This document shows, piece by piece, positions 20,824 through 28,433 of a stretch of 28,433 nt of DNA (the stretch's first letter is position 1; each line of letters opens with the position of its first letter). The position numbers and the translations under genes were made by a program. Origin of the DNA: Syncephalis plumigaleata (taxonomy: Eukaryota > Zoopagomycota > Zoopagomycetes > Zoopagales > Piptocephalidaceae); the NCBI GenBank assembly GCA_025201365.1, contig JAIXMF010000166.1, positions 1 to 28,433 of the forward strand, read 5' to 3'. The notes beneath the pieces were generated by a model. The model saw nothing but the letters and a program-made list of their open reading frames with translations, was not told the origin of the DNA and searched no databases.

Positions 20824-21066
20824 ATGAACGAATTGTTGCAACAAGCGAATGACGTCGAATTCAATGAAGCAATGGTATGCGACCGTCTGCATATGCGTAC
20901 CATTTCCTGCTTCGTATCACTCTCGGGGTATAAACAAACAATGGGTATACTGCTTAGAATAGATTTATCCGAAAAGAACAAAGAGACTCCTATTATTGCA
21001 TTGTTGCATTATTACGCGTCGCATTTAGTATCCATTGAACATGTCACGCAAAAAATCATGTACTAG
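20824..21066 (+). CDS. small ORF of unknown function (weak)
   Basis: ATG ORF of 80 residues without low-complexity sequence: it begins MNELLQQANDVEFNEAMVCD and contains GILLRIDLSEKNKETP and LLHYYASHLVSIEHV. Composition looks protein-like, with balanced charge and no repeats, but no family was recognised and no splice extension is obvious. It could be a lineage-specific small gene, a remnant or chance. Confidence 0.25.
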   Translation: MNELLQQANDVEFNEAMVCDRLHMRTISCFVSLSGYKQTMGILLRIDLSEKNKETPIIALLHYYASHLVSIEHVTQKIMY

Positions 21067-22001
21067 CATCGCGAGTGAAGTTAATCCTTTTCGATTTCAA
21101 TAGGTTTTGGTTGAATCATGACAAGGTAATTTTTGTAAAGTAGTAGCAGTAATAACAGTGATGGAAATAGCAATGCAGCAACGCAGCAATGGACATGCGC
21201 TCATCTTTCATGGCGATGATAGTCGATAGATGCGAATGCTTTATGTTCCCTGGATCATGTTCATCTTTTAGAACATCATAGGACAAGGCCTGTAGTTATG
21301 CGGTGCTCGCTGCTCCATCTGCATTCGTGCAGATAATGGCTTTTCAGGGAGAGTGTCCACCATCACCAATTATTGGCGTTTACAACATGCTAATTAGGGC
21401 GCAATATGAGGGGGAAAGGGTCTTTGCTTGTATTATCGAAGAGAACAGGAAAGTTTGACCGTTATGGCAATCTCCGCCTAGACCTGTTATTATTGCTGTT
21501 ATCGTTGCTGTTATCATTGCTGCTACTGCTGTTGCTTCTACTACTACTTCAACTCGAAGCATATGTATACAACAAGTATCCCATTACTAATATGGACATG
21601 GGAGCATTCTATCATGTACTAATTTGCAAAATGATGCCACTATTCCACCGCGTGCAATGATGCTATTGTCCACAACCGGATTATGCAGTCTAGTTTGACC
21701 GATTTGCATCTATGTTGTTCATAGATGGATGGGCTATCTCTTCCTACCACAGTAGAAAGAAGCCATATGTCCTGGTCAGTCCCTTTGCTCCGATAATGAT
21801 GATAATAATGGTATTGCTGATGAACATGGTCTCCGCACGTTATACCATTATACGCATATATAAATACCTAGTCGCATTCCTGCTACTCCAATGGTTTAGT
21901 TAACTTTGTCTTGAGCAAGTACGCATCCTTATCCTTCTTATAGTGGACTCTTTTTTGCTATCATTATTATTATCCCACATTATATTCTTATCCATATCAT
22001 C

Positions 22002-23340
22002 ATGAGCTCAATCCGTATTACGCAAGGCTACTGCACAGTGGCAAGGAACCGTGGTCCACGTCCCATTAACATTGCTTACGCTCTCTACGGCAGTGGTAAG
22101 CAGCGTATTTTCCTTGTTCAAGGTAAGCAGGCATCGGAAAATAACAGACAACTCTTATTGATCCTTCTTTGTTCTGCCACAGGAAGAGGCAGTATGCTGA
22201 ATGCATGCAAGGATATGGCCACTTTCTATGCAAAGTTAGGCTACCAAGTATGTGCCTATGATAGTCGTGGTATAGGACAATCAGGTGGGTGGAGATAATG
22301 CGAAGCGCTGTATAATGATGATAATTCAGTTATACTAATGTGTATATGTTGTTGCTGTTTATTTTATGATAGATGAATTTGACGAATCGTATACGTAAGT
22401 TGCACTCGTCATCCCAATACGTGAACTCCATTGCTTACCAATAGTTTTTTAGGATGATGGATATGGCTCTTGATGCCGTAGACCTTTTGCACCATCTAAA
22501 GTGGAAATCTCATGTCCATATCGTTGGCACTAGTATGGGCGGATCGGTCACCCAGCTGATCGTTGCTTATTATCCGCAATATTTTGCTTCAATCTGTTTC
22601 ACAAGCACCGTGGCACATGCATACTTGGACTTTGTAAGTGTATAACCGATTGTGTATGATCATTAATGCCGCATCATTCTAATCATTGTATTCGCTTGCT
22701 GCTTTCCCCGCGTTAAACGTAGAATCGACCCGGACGTGGATATCTCCTCTCCCAGCCGGATCCACTTAGCTTTGCGAAACTCATGTTTCCCGAGGTAATC
22801 TATACACGCTCTATGGAATAAGCAGACATACCGAGCACTAATCGTCCTTTTTATTCATTCATCCATTAGGAGTGGCTGTTTGCCCCATGTAAATCAAGCC
22901 CGGATATAACCAACCTCGAGTGGGTAACAAAGGTAGGCTAGTTCATGCGTGTAAATATCAATTTAGTTCACGTTGCTAATCTTCTTCTTTCCTTCTATTG
23001 ATTAATTCAGTATATGGCACGTACTCAAGAACAAAGCAAAGTTCGAATCAATAGCCAGACGGAAGCAATGATGGTGCACTGTTTTACGGAAGACCACTTT
23101 CGTAGAATACGTGAAACTGGCATCCCCATTCTCGTGTGTACAGGCGATAGCGACAAGCTAATGCTGCCAGCCAATTCTGAATATATTGCCGCCAAATTGA
23201 AGGTGCCCCTAAAGGTGTTCAAGGGTTGCGGCCATTTTATTAGCCTACAGGAACCAGAATTGTACTATAGCATGCTACTGGATCATTTCCGTAGGGCTAC
23301 CAACAGAATTACATCGCCTGTAGTATACGCCTCGCTTTGA
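22002..23340 (+). CDS. alpha/beta hydrolase fold protein
   Basis: Seven exons: 22002-22122, 22183-22284, 22373-22394, 22453-22633, 22723-22794, 22870-22932, 23011-23340, giving 296 residues. Catalytic features of the fold: oxyanion-side QGRGSM; YDSRGIGQSD; nucleophile Ser109 in IVGTSMGGS; acid Asp235 in VCTGDSDKLMLP; and His262 in FKGCGHFI. It resembles the 3-oxoadipate enol-lactonase/epoxide-hydrolase-like branch common in fungi; the substrate cannot be told. No signal peptide, so probably intracellular. Exon 3 is 22 nt. Intron 1 is 60 nt with no in-frame stop, so its retention would give a 20-residue insertion rather than a truncation. Confidence 0.85.
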
Positions 23341-23380
23341 TTGATGATTTAGTGCAATGATTATGACAATAATAATATTA

Positions 23381-23386
23381 AATAAA
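23381..23386 (+). terminator. putative poly(A) signal of the alpha/beta hydrolase gene
   Basis: AATAAA 40 nt after the stop; the next start codon follows only 56 nt later, so the two genes are tightly packed head-to-tail. Confidence 0.4.
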
Positions 23387-23441
23387 AACACACATTTCTT
23401 TCTTTAACCTTGCTGATTCTTTTCTCTTTTTGTCATCAATA

Positions 23442-24122
23442 ATGAATTCTAGTATATGTCGCAGCATTACGAAGAGTAATGCCTTTCCCGCTATTTGGAG
23501 ACAGTCCCTTATATCAAAGAAATGCATATCTACACGCGCATTCCCCTATAGAACCGGTTCTATACCGTTGATTCAGCCTTACAAGCAAGGACTGCAAACA
23601 TGTTCATTAGTGCCATTACGTGCCTTTAGCCTGACAAGAACTGTATTCAAGGAGATAGCATCAACTGCAGAAGGAGAAGTCAAGAGTAGCGAGCAACAAG
23701 AGGGTGCTACTCCCTCCGCAGATGGTCGCTTACTACTTGCATTTACCTGTAATCGTTGTGGTCATCGTCAGGCGCGTCACTTGTCACGACGTGCTTACTA
23801 CACCGGTGTCGTTATCATACAATGCGACGGGTGCAAGTCGAAGCATCTTATCGCCGACCATCTTGACTGGTTCCGCGATAAAGGCGTCACAGTGGAGGAT
23901 TTGATGCGGGAGAAAGGCGAATCGGTAACCTGGCTACAAGCGAGCGATCTAAAGGACATACCAAACACCGATGGTAAGCAGCAAGCTGCGACTGAGGAAG
24001 CACTCGTGGAGATTCCCTCCGAGGATGTGGCTCGATTACGGGAGATACTAGGTGAGGCACAGGCACGAATGCGAAAAGACGCGAATACACAGGCTACATT
24101 GCATCAGCAAGATAAAGATTAA
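23442..24122 (+). CDS. ZIM17: mitochondrial DNL-type zinc-finger protein, Hsp70-escort (Zim17/Hep1/DNLZ)
   Basis: Single exon, 226 residues. In mitochondria Zim17 keeps Hsp70 (Ssc1) soluble and so supports import and Fe-S assembly. Residues 1-70 are basic and hydroxylated with no clear acid cluster, consistent with a presequence. The zinc site is C103-x2-C106 and C128-x2-C131 (FTCNRCGHR and IIQCDGC), joined by RAYYTGVVI. The DNL-type signature appears as KHLIADHLDWFRDKG (here DHL for DNL). A C-terminal extension after residue 175, rich in Ala/Glu/Gln and probably helical, is longer than in yeast. The start is the first ATG; there is no in-frame alternative that keeps the presequence. Confidence 0.93.
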   Translation: MNSSICRSITKSNAFPAIWRQSLISKKCISTRAFPYRTGSIPLIQPYKQGLQTCSLVPLRAFSLTRTVFKEIASTAEGEVKSSEQQEGATPSADGRLLLAFTCNRCGHRQARHLSRRAYYTGVVIIQCDGCKSKHLIADHLDWFRDKGVTVEDLMREKGESVTWLQASDLKDIPNTDGKQQAATEEALVEIPSEDVARLREILGEAQARMRKDANTQATLHQQDKD

Positions 24123-24552
24123 GACTACTCGATAGATAGAATAACAATAAGAATAAATTAATATTAGCTAGTATATAGATGTGTACGACTCTTAGTAGAG
24201 ATCGATGTATATATTTATTTAAACTGTAAATAAGATGACATGCTATTGCAATCAAGAAATGTACGTCTCTTTCCTATTCTATTGCTATGAAGCCTAATCA
24301 ATAGCTAATGAAATAGAAAGGAATATCACGTATTTCTATGTAATAATAATACGCTTGTAAATAGAAAAATGTAAAGATGATATGCAAAATTGGATAGTAA
24401 CTCATTTGTATTCGCGCGTTTTACATAATATAAACTAGTCCTAATCGGTGTACAGACTAGTCATGTATTGCTTTGTCGTTTGTTGCTAGTTCTTTTGTTG
24501 GCAAATTCAACAAATCTAAATGATCATAATTCATCATGATCCACTCCTTGCT
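24123..24552. other. convergent spacer, no gene seen
   Basis: 430 nt between the stop codons of ZIM17 (+) and the SLC35-type gene (-). It is AT-rich, with an AATAAA at 24152-24157 suited to ZIM17. No ORF or structured RNA was recognised. Confidence 0.6.
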
Positions 24553-26115
24553 TTATACCTGTTTAACCGACCATGGCAGCAGTAGTAGCCCGCCATTGAC
24601 CGAGTAGACATTATCCGCTTGACGTTCCGTGGCTTTCACATCCGACTTGGCCCGATCATAGAGCCATAGCCCATAGAAGGTGAGTAGGATGCCGAATGCT
24701 TGCACACTCGATACCGGTTGTTGAAACCATAACAATGCCACGGTGATCACTACCACGCGCTTCATTAGAGAGGCGATACTGTAAGATACCGCGGTACAGG
24801 TGGCTAGCACATTGATCGCTAGCAAAGCTTGACAAAAGTGAGCGGTGGCATTTAAGAAAAAGTAATAGCCAATGAGGTAGATGGGCGTGTCATCGTTAAA
24901 TACCGGATAGGGCCTGCCACCAATCTCGCCATGACCGAAGAGTAGTTGCGCACCCTCGGCGTAGAACCATCCCGGAGTGAGGCAGATGAACGCGCTACAC
25001 GCTGACCAGATCAGCATGTTCAACTTATCCATACGTGGCTTCGCATTTGCCACGTTATCGCCCGTATCGCGAAATAGAACACGTTTGCTAAACACGTTCT
25101 GTGCAACGTAGACCATACTGGATCCCAATGCGCATAGTAGACCCACAAATTGTAGTTTCAATTCAGACATGCAGGCGAGCATCACACCCAATGTAAGCGG
25201 TATCAATGCTAGATAGACGCGTGGCGAGTAACGCGCACCATAGACCATTCGATACACTATTACTGTAAATAAAGGAGAAAGAGCCTAAGAAGTGGATTGA
25301 TGCATCTCGATGTTAATAACAATCACACTGATCTATTTTGTATGTGTATATGCATTCATTACCTTTACTGTATGCACTGAACTAATAGGAATCTGCGAAG
25401 TAGCTATACTGGTAAGCACTTGCGATCCAATTTGAAACCCACATAATGGCACGATAGTTTTGAGCAACTCGAAACTTGGTTCCTGCAATCTCGATAGACC
25501 GAGACCTTTTGCCGCGATTACACCGTAGACCGCGATGAAGGCAAATTGAATCCAGCTTACGGTCACCGGATAATGAAAGATGTTCAATAGTTGTTTACCA
25601 ACATTATTGGCAATTGACGACGAGGCATACCAGGCAAGACATAGCATAATTAGATAGGCGGACTCTCCGCCTAGATGATCAATCCATCGACGAGCCAGCG
25701 TCGACACCGATTGTACTAATGAATGAGAGGTCAGACCGGACAAACGATTTGTATAAGCATCATTGATAGACTCATTATTATAATAGTAGTTATGATTGGA
25801 TGCAGCTGTTGTCGTGTGTAGAAAGGGATGATAATCACTAGTAGTAGTAGCAGTAGCAGATGTTTGTGAATAGGCTAATGGACTATGTGGCGTGTAGGGT
25901 GGTGGCGGGTCATCCTGAAAAGATACCGGTGAAGCGGATTCAATAAAGCGTTTCTCGGTTAGACTGAATTCAACACCTGACGCTGGTATTCCACGACGTA
26001 ACGACCTAGTATCCGTGCTGCTATCGGTAGTCGTACTATTATACGCGGTTGACGAGCGAGCCTGTAAGCGTGACTGAACCGTCTCGTTTAAAGGAAGTGC
26101 GGTAGCAGTGGCCAT
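24553..26115 (-). CDS. SLC35E / triose-phosphate-translocator family carrier (Sly41-like)
   Basis: Two exons on the minus strand, 26115-25363 and 25284-24553, give 494 residues. Residues 1-145 are hydrophilic, Ser/Thr/Asn-rich and presumably cytosolic, with a PPPY element at 71-74. About ten membrane helices follow. Family marks: LAWYASSSIANNVGKQLL in the first helix pair; FPVT-like HYPVTVSWIQF; ISSVHTVK-ALSPLFTVIVYR, split by the only intron; GSSMVYVAQNVFSKRVL; and LNATAHFCQALLA. The C-terminal half ends with VSYSIASLMKRVVVI and GILLTFYGLWLYDRAK. The family moves nucleotide sugars or phosphorylated metabolites across Golgi/ER membranes; the closest studied fungal protein I can name is yeast Sly41, of unsettled substrate. 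Confidence 0.88.
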
Positions 26116-27463
26116 CTTTCCTTTTTCCTTTTACTACCGTTCTACCTGACTATAGTCACTGACAGCTGAGAATAATAGTATGCAAAATAGATACTAGTTC
26201 GTTGTCAAGATAAAGAAAAGAAAACACAGAAGAAGGAGAAGGAGAAGGGATAGTCAATTCAGCAAGTAACGAGTAACGTGGAACACTAGTTCAAGGAACA
26301 GACAATTAGTAATTATAATAATGCTAAGCAATGAGATGAAGCAATGTCACGACAACTACAGAACAAGTGGAACAAAAGTGGAAAGTGCAAGTGAAATACA
26401 ATGATAATCATAGAAATATCAACATTATCTATTCATCTATCTATTGTGTCTGCATTAAGCATCGGGGATAATGAACTAGGGCTATCGGGTACTTCTTTTG
26501 TAATTGATAACCACCATGAGGAGATTGAATAGAGACATCTACTTGATCGTAGAATCATTTATATCGTTTCTATCCCCAATGTATGGGTTAGCAAGTGACT
26601 CGTATCCCGATAATGAGGAGAGTACATTCAAAATAAATACCACATATTGAGGGGACATCCGTTTCGTGGATGCACATGCAGTGTCGCTATCAAAAGCAAG
26701 TAAAAGTAAGCAGTTAATAGCGAGAATACAGCAACCTACAATGCATATTCAATGATTCCGTAGAATGCCGAATGTATGATTCATTGTGTGTTCTCTATGT
26801 ACTACATACACTACATGGGTGAATGAATGGATGAATGAATGAATGGATGACTAATGTTGTCTAATTATGCTAACATTTTTTTATTAGATACTGATACCAG
26901 CTGATACAGGCCATTTCCATCCAATTTGCGCAGTTAGCCTTCTGTCTTTATGAATAAATGATATTTAACACTATCAATGAGTGATTCATTACTAATACTG
27001 AATTGTTATTATTATCATGCTGTGTTAATTGACATTTCTATGTTGATAATGGTGTTAACAGTTGTGCTAATCTATTTATTAATAAACAGCAATAGTTAAA
27101 GATAAATGCGCAAATTGGTTGGAAAAACACTGTACCTTTACCCATAATGATGGTGGGTTAACAAGTCACCCTCGTTCCAGTTTAATAATTTCTCTCTCTT
27201 ATTTGTTGTTATGCCCCTTACGATATTTTTGTCCTTTTTTTTTGAAACGAACTTGTCGTACACTTGTCTAAACAGAATAACGAGACTACCAAGAAGCACG
27301 TCGTTACTTATAAATAACATATCATATTGTTTGTCGCATGCTATTGCTCATACGTACCTGATCAACAAACGCATATCATTTATTGTTAGTAATAACGAGC
27401 ACCTATTGATCAATTGTAATAGCAACATTATCAGCATTGTTATTCTGTTATTCTATTACTATC
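26116..27463. other. 1.35-kb divergent spacer, no gene seen
   Basis: Between the start codons of the SLC35-type carrier (-) and the MFS gene (+), so it should hold both promoters. Contents: purine-rich GAAGGAGAAGGAG near 26230-26248; a TGAATGAA/TGGATGAA tetranucleotide repeat at about 26818-26852; and an AGGGG (stress-element-like) motif near 26650. Short open frames at its right end overlap the MFS first exon out of frame. Confidence 0.6.
26818..26852 (+). repeat. degenerate TGAA/TGGA tetranucleotide repeat
   Basis: About eight units of GAAT/GGAT type in the divergent spacer. Confidence 0.8.
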
Positions 27464-28433
27464 ATGTCACATTCATCGCCTGTAGTTGATACTACTACCA
27501 ACCTGAATCATCATTATGATAGTGATAATAATGATAATAAGCATGTCTCTTTGATAAATACTGCTACTACTGCTACTGCTACGAGTAGTAGTAATAGTGG
27601 TACACGACCTGTTACTCCTCTACCGAGACGGTCACTATTAATTATATGCTGTGCTCGTGTGGGTGAACCAGTATCATTTACTATGCTATTTCCATTCGTT
27701 TACTTTGTAAGTATGATTATCCTATAGTGTATTCCTGGTAGGATATAACTAACCTAATCTATCTCTCGCTCTTTCGGTCATTCTCTTTCTATGATGATTA
27801 GATGGTATGTAGAAAGGTGATGTGATAATGATGCAATTATATTCACTGATTCATTTACTTTAGATACGTGACTTTCATATGACGGATAATCAAAAAGAAA
27901 TCGGTTATTACGTCGGTCTATTGGCATCATCGTTTGCTGTTGCTCAATGCGTTAGTGGTAAGTGGCGATGAATACGATACGCTTTATTCTATTATAAATT
28001 ACTTATGCATATGTATGTTGAATTAGGATTGCCATGGGGCTATCTATCGGATCGTATTGGTCGACGTCCAGTAATTATGGCTGGGCTATTAGGCACTACC
28101 GTGTGTTCGTTACTATTCGGTTTGAGCACATCATTCGCATGGGCAATGTCCGTTCGTATTATGGCAGGTCTACTCAATGGCAACATCGGTGTTATCAAAA
28201 GTATGGTCGGTGAAATAACCGATGAGACTAATCGAGGCAAGTATCATATGCATCACATCTCATTGATATCACTTATTTATATTCCATCTGTGTATCATTT
28301 GTATTTTGATTAGCGGGCGCTTTCAGTATATTGCCAATGGTGTATGGTCTAGGCTGTATTATTGGTCCCACCATTGGTGGTATGCTATCCTATCCAGCCG
28401 ATAAATATCCGAGTCTATTCGGTAATATTGCTT
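27464..28433 (+). CDS. MFS transporter, ZIFL/YCR023C type, 3' partial
   Basis: Exons in the window: 27464-27706, 27802-27804 (3 nt), 27864-27957, 28027-28236, 28314-28433, with the frame still open at the edge (about 223 residues seen). Residues 1-55 are a hydrophilic Asn/Ser/Thr-rich tail. Helix 1 ends FPFVYF, followed by M-IRDFHMTDNQKEIGYYVGL, as in plant zinc-induced-facilitator-like proteins. Helix 2 precedes the MFS motif GYLSDRIGRRP, then GLLGTTVCSLLFGLS, RIMAGLLNGNIGVIKS, ITDETNRAGAFSILP and GCIIGPTIGGMLSYP. Plant members move Zn-nicotianamine, potassium or auxin-related anions; the fungal YCR023C is a vacuolar-membrane member of unknown substrate. Intron 4 is GC-AG. The C-terminal six helices lie outside the window. 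Confidence 0.9.
27802..27804 (+). other. 3-nt microexon (one Met codon) of the MFS gene
   Basis: ATG flanked by GATTAG and GTATGT, between exons ending TTT (27706) and starting ATA (27864). Including it gives YF-M-IRDFH, the residue pattern of ZIFL-type transporters; skipping it keeps frame but drops one residue. The left intron (27707-27801) has its own branch-like ATAACTAAC and the right one (27805-27863) is a normal 59 nt. Confidence 0.72.
28237..28313 (+). other. GC-AG intron (MFS intron 4)
   Basis: The exon ends CGAG and the intron begins GCAAGTAT and ends TGATTAG. The join restores TNR-A-GAFSILP in phase. The nearby GT (at 28241) would give the wrong phase downstream. Confidence 0.86.

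Larger units (their letters stand above)
20304..22001. other. 1.7-kb divergent spacer between INTS9 and the alpha/beta hydrolase gene
   Basis: Largest gene-poor stretch. It holds an 80-codon ATG ORF (20824-21066, listed separately), a perfect 9-bp inverted repeat (20670-20678 and 20718-20726), and leucine-coding (GCT/TTA/CTA)n repeats near 21480-21550 that open spurious frames. A 63-codon ORF at 21712-21903 (MLFIDGW..., hydrophobic) has no recognisable family. The right end is TATTATTATT-rich before the hydrolase start. No RNA gene or mobile element was recognised. Confidence 0.55.

Noticed and set aside
21406-21660. Open frame with a long poly-leucine segment
   Set aside because: The leucines come from TTA/CTG/CTA trinucleotide repeats; the flanks show no family and the frame has no splice context.
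23430-23441. TTG at 23430 as the ZIM17 start
   Set aside because: Nuclear genes use ATG; the first ATG, at 23442, gives a normal mitochondrial presequence.
27211-27489. Open frame overlapping the MFS first exon
   Set aside because: It runs in another frame from AT-rich leader sequence and has no family resemblance. The MFS start at 27464 is followed by a clear transporter.
1-28433. tRNA, rRNA, CRISPR or transposon content
   Set aside because: No T-loop-like GTTCGAATCC pattern in a spacer, no rRNA-like block, no direct-repeat arrays beyond microsatellites, and no transposase, reverse-transcriptase or integrase-like frame were seen.

Overview
The window looks like nuclear DNA of an early-diverging, zygomycete-type filamentous fungus. 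The signs are intron-dense genes with very short introns (mostly 49-110 nt), branch sites resembling TACTAAC/CTAAT, AT-rich spacers full of microsatellites, a chitin-directed AA11 oxygenase, a fungal GT4 trehalose phosphorylase, a complex I subunit and, notably, an Integrator subunit. The genus cannot be fixed from the sequence. There are 14 well-supported protein genes, plus a few weak small ORFs. No tRNA, rRNA, mobile element or CRISPR array was recognised.

Layout. 1-4530 (+): the 3' four-fifths of ATP-dependent 5-oxoprolinase, 19 exons. 4733-5566 (+): polyprenol reductase of the SRD5A3/DFG10 type. 6121-8805 (+): trehalose phosphorylase/CCG-9-like GT4 enzyme. 9445-9939 (+): TMEM256/DUF423 membrane protein. 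10218-10780 (+): NDUFA5 of respiratory complex I. 10989-12320 (+): FAHD1-type hydrolase. 12413-13480 (-): predicted mitochondrial protein with two RRM-like domains, divergent from TMEM19/DUF92 at 13653-14945 (+). 16088-17359 (+): secreted AA11 LPMO with a CBM19-like tail, behind a 1.1-kb upstream region. 17609-20303 (-): Integrator subunit INTS9, convergent with the LPMO. 22002-23340 (+): alpha/beta hydrolase. 23442-24122 (+): Zim17/DNLZ zinc-finger protein. 24553-26115 (-): SLC35E/triose-phosphate-translocator-type carrier. 27464 to the window end (+): ZIFL-type MFS transporter, 3' partial.

Exon models were built by hand from frame, splice signals and remembered protein families. Each complete model sums to a whole number of codons, and the phases agree at all 68 introns. 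The genes do not form a pathway cluster. Several concern mitochondria (NDUFA5, Zim17, FAHD1, the RRM protein), but neighbours are otherwise unrelated housekeeping genes.

The most unusual features are in splicing: a 3-nt internal microexon in the MFS gene, a 9-nt first coding exon in INTS9, an 11/22/14-nt run of microexons in the oxoprolinase gene, and four GC-AG introns out of 68. The presence of INTS9 itself is notable, because Integrator is absent from the well-studied yeasts.
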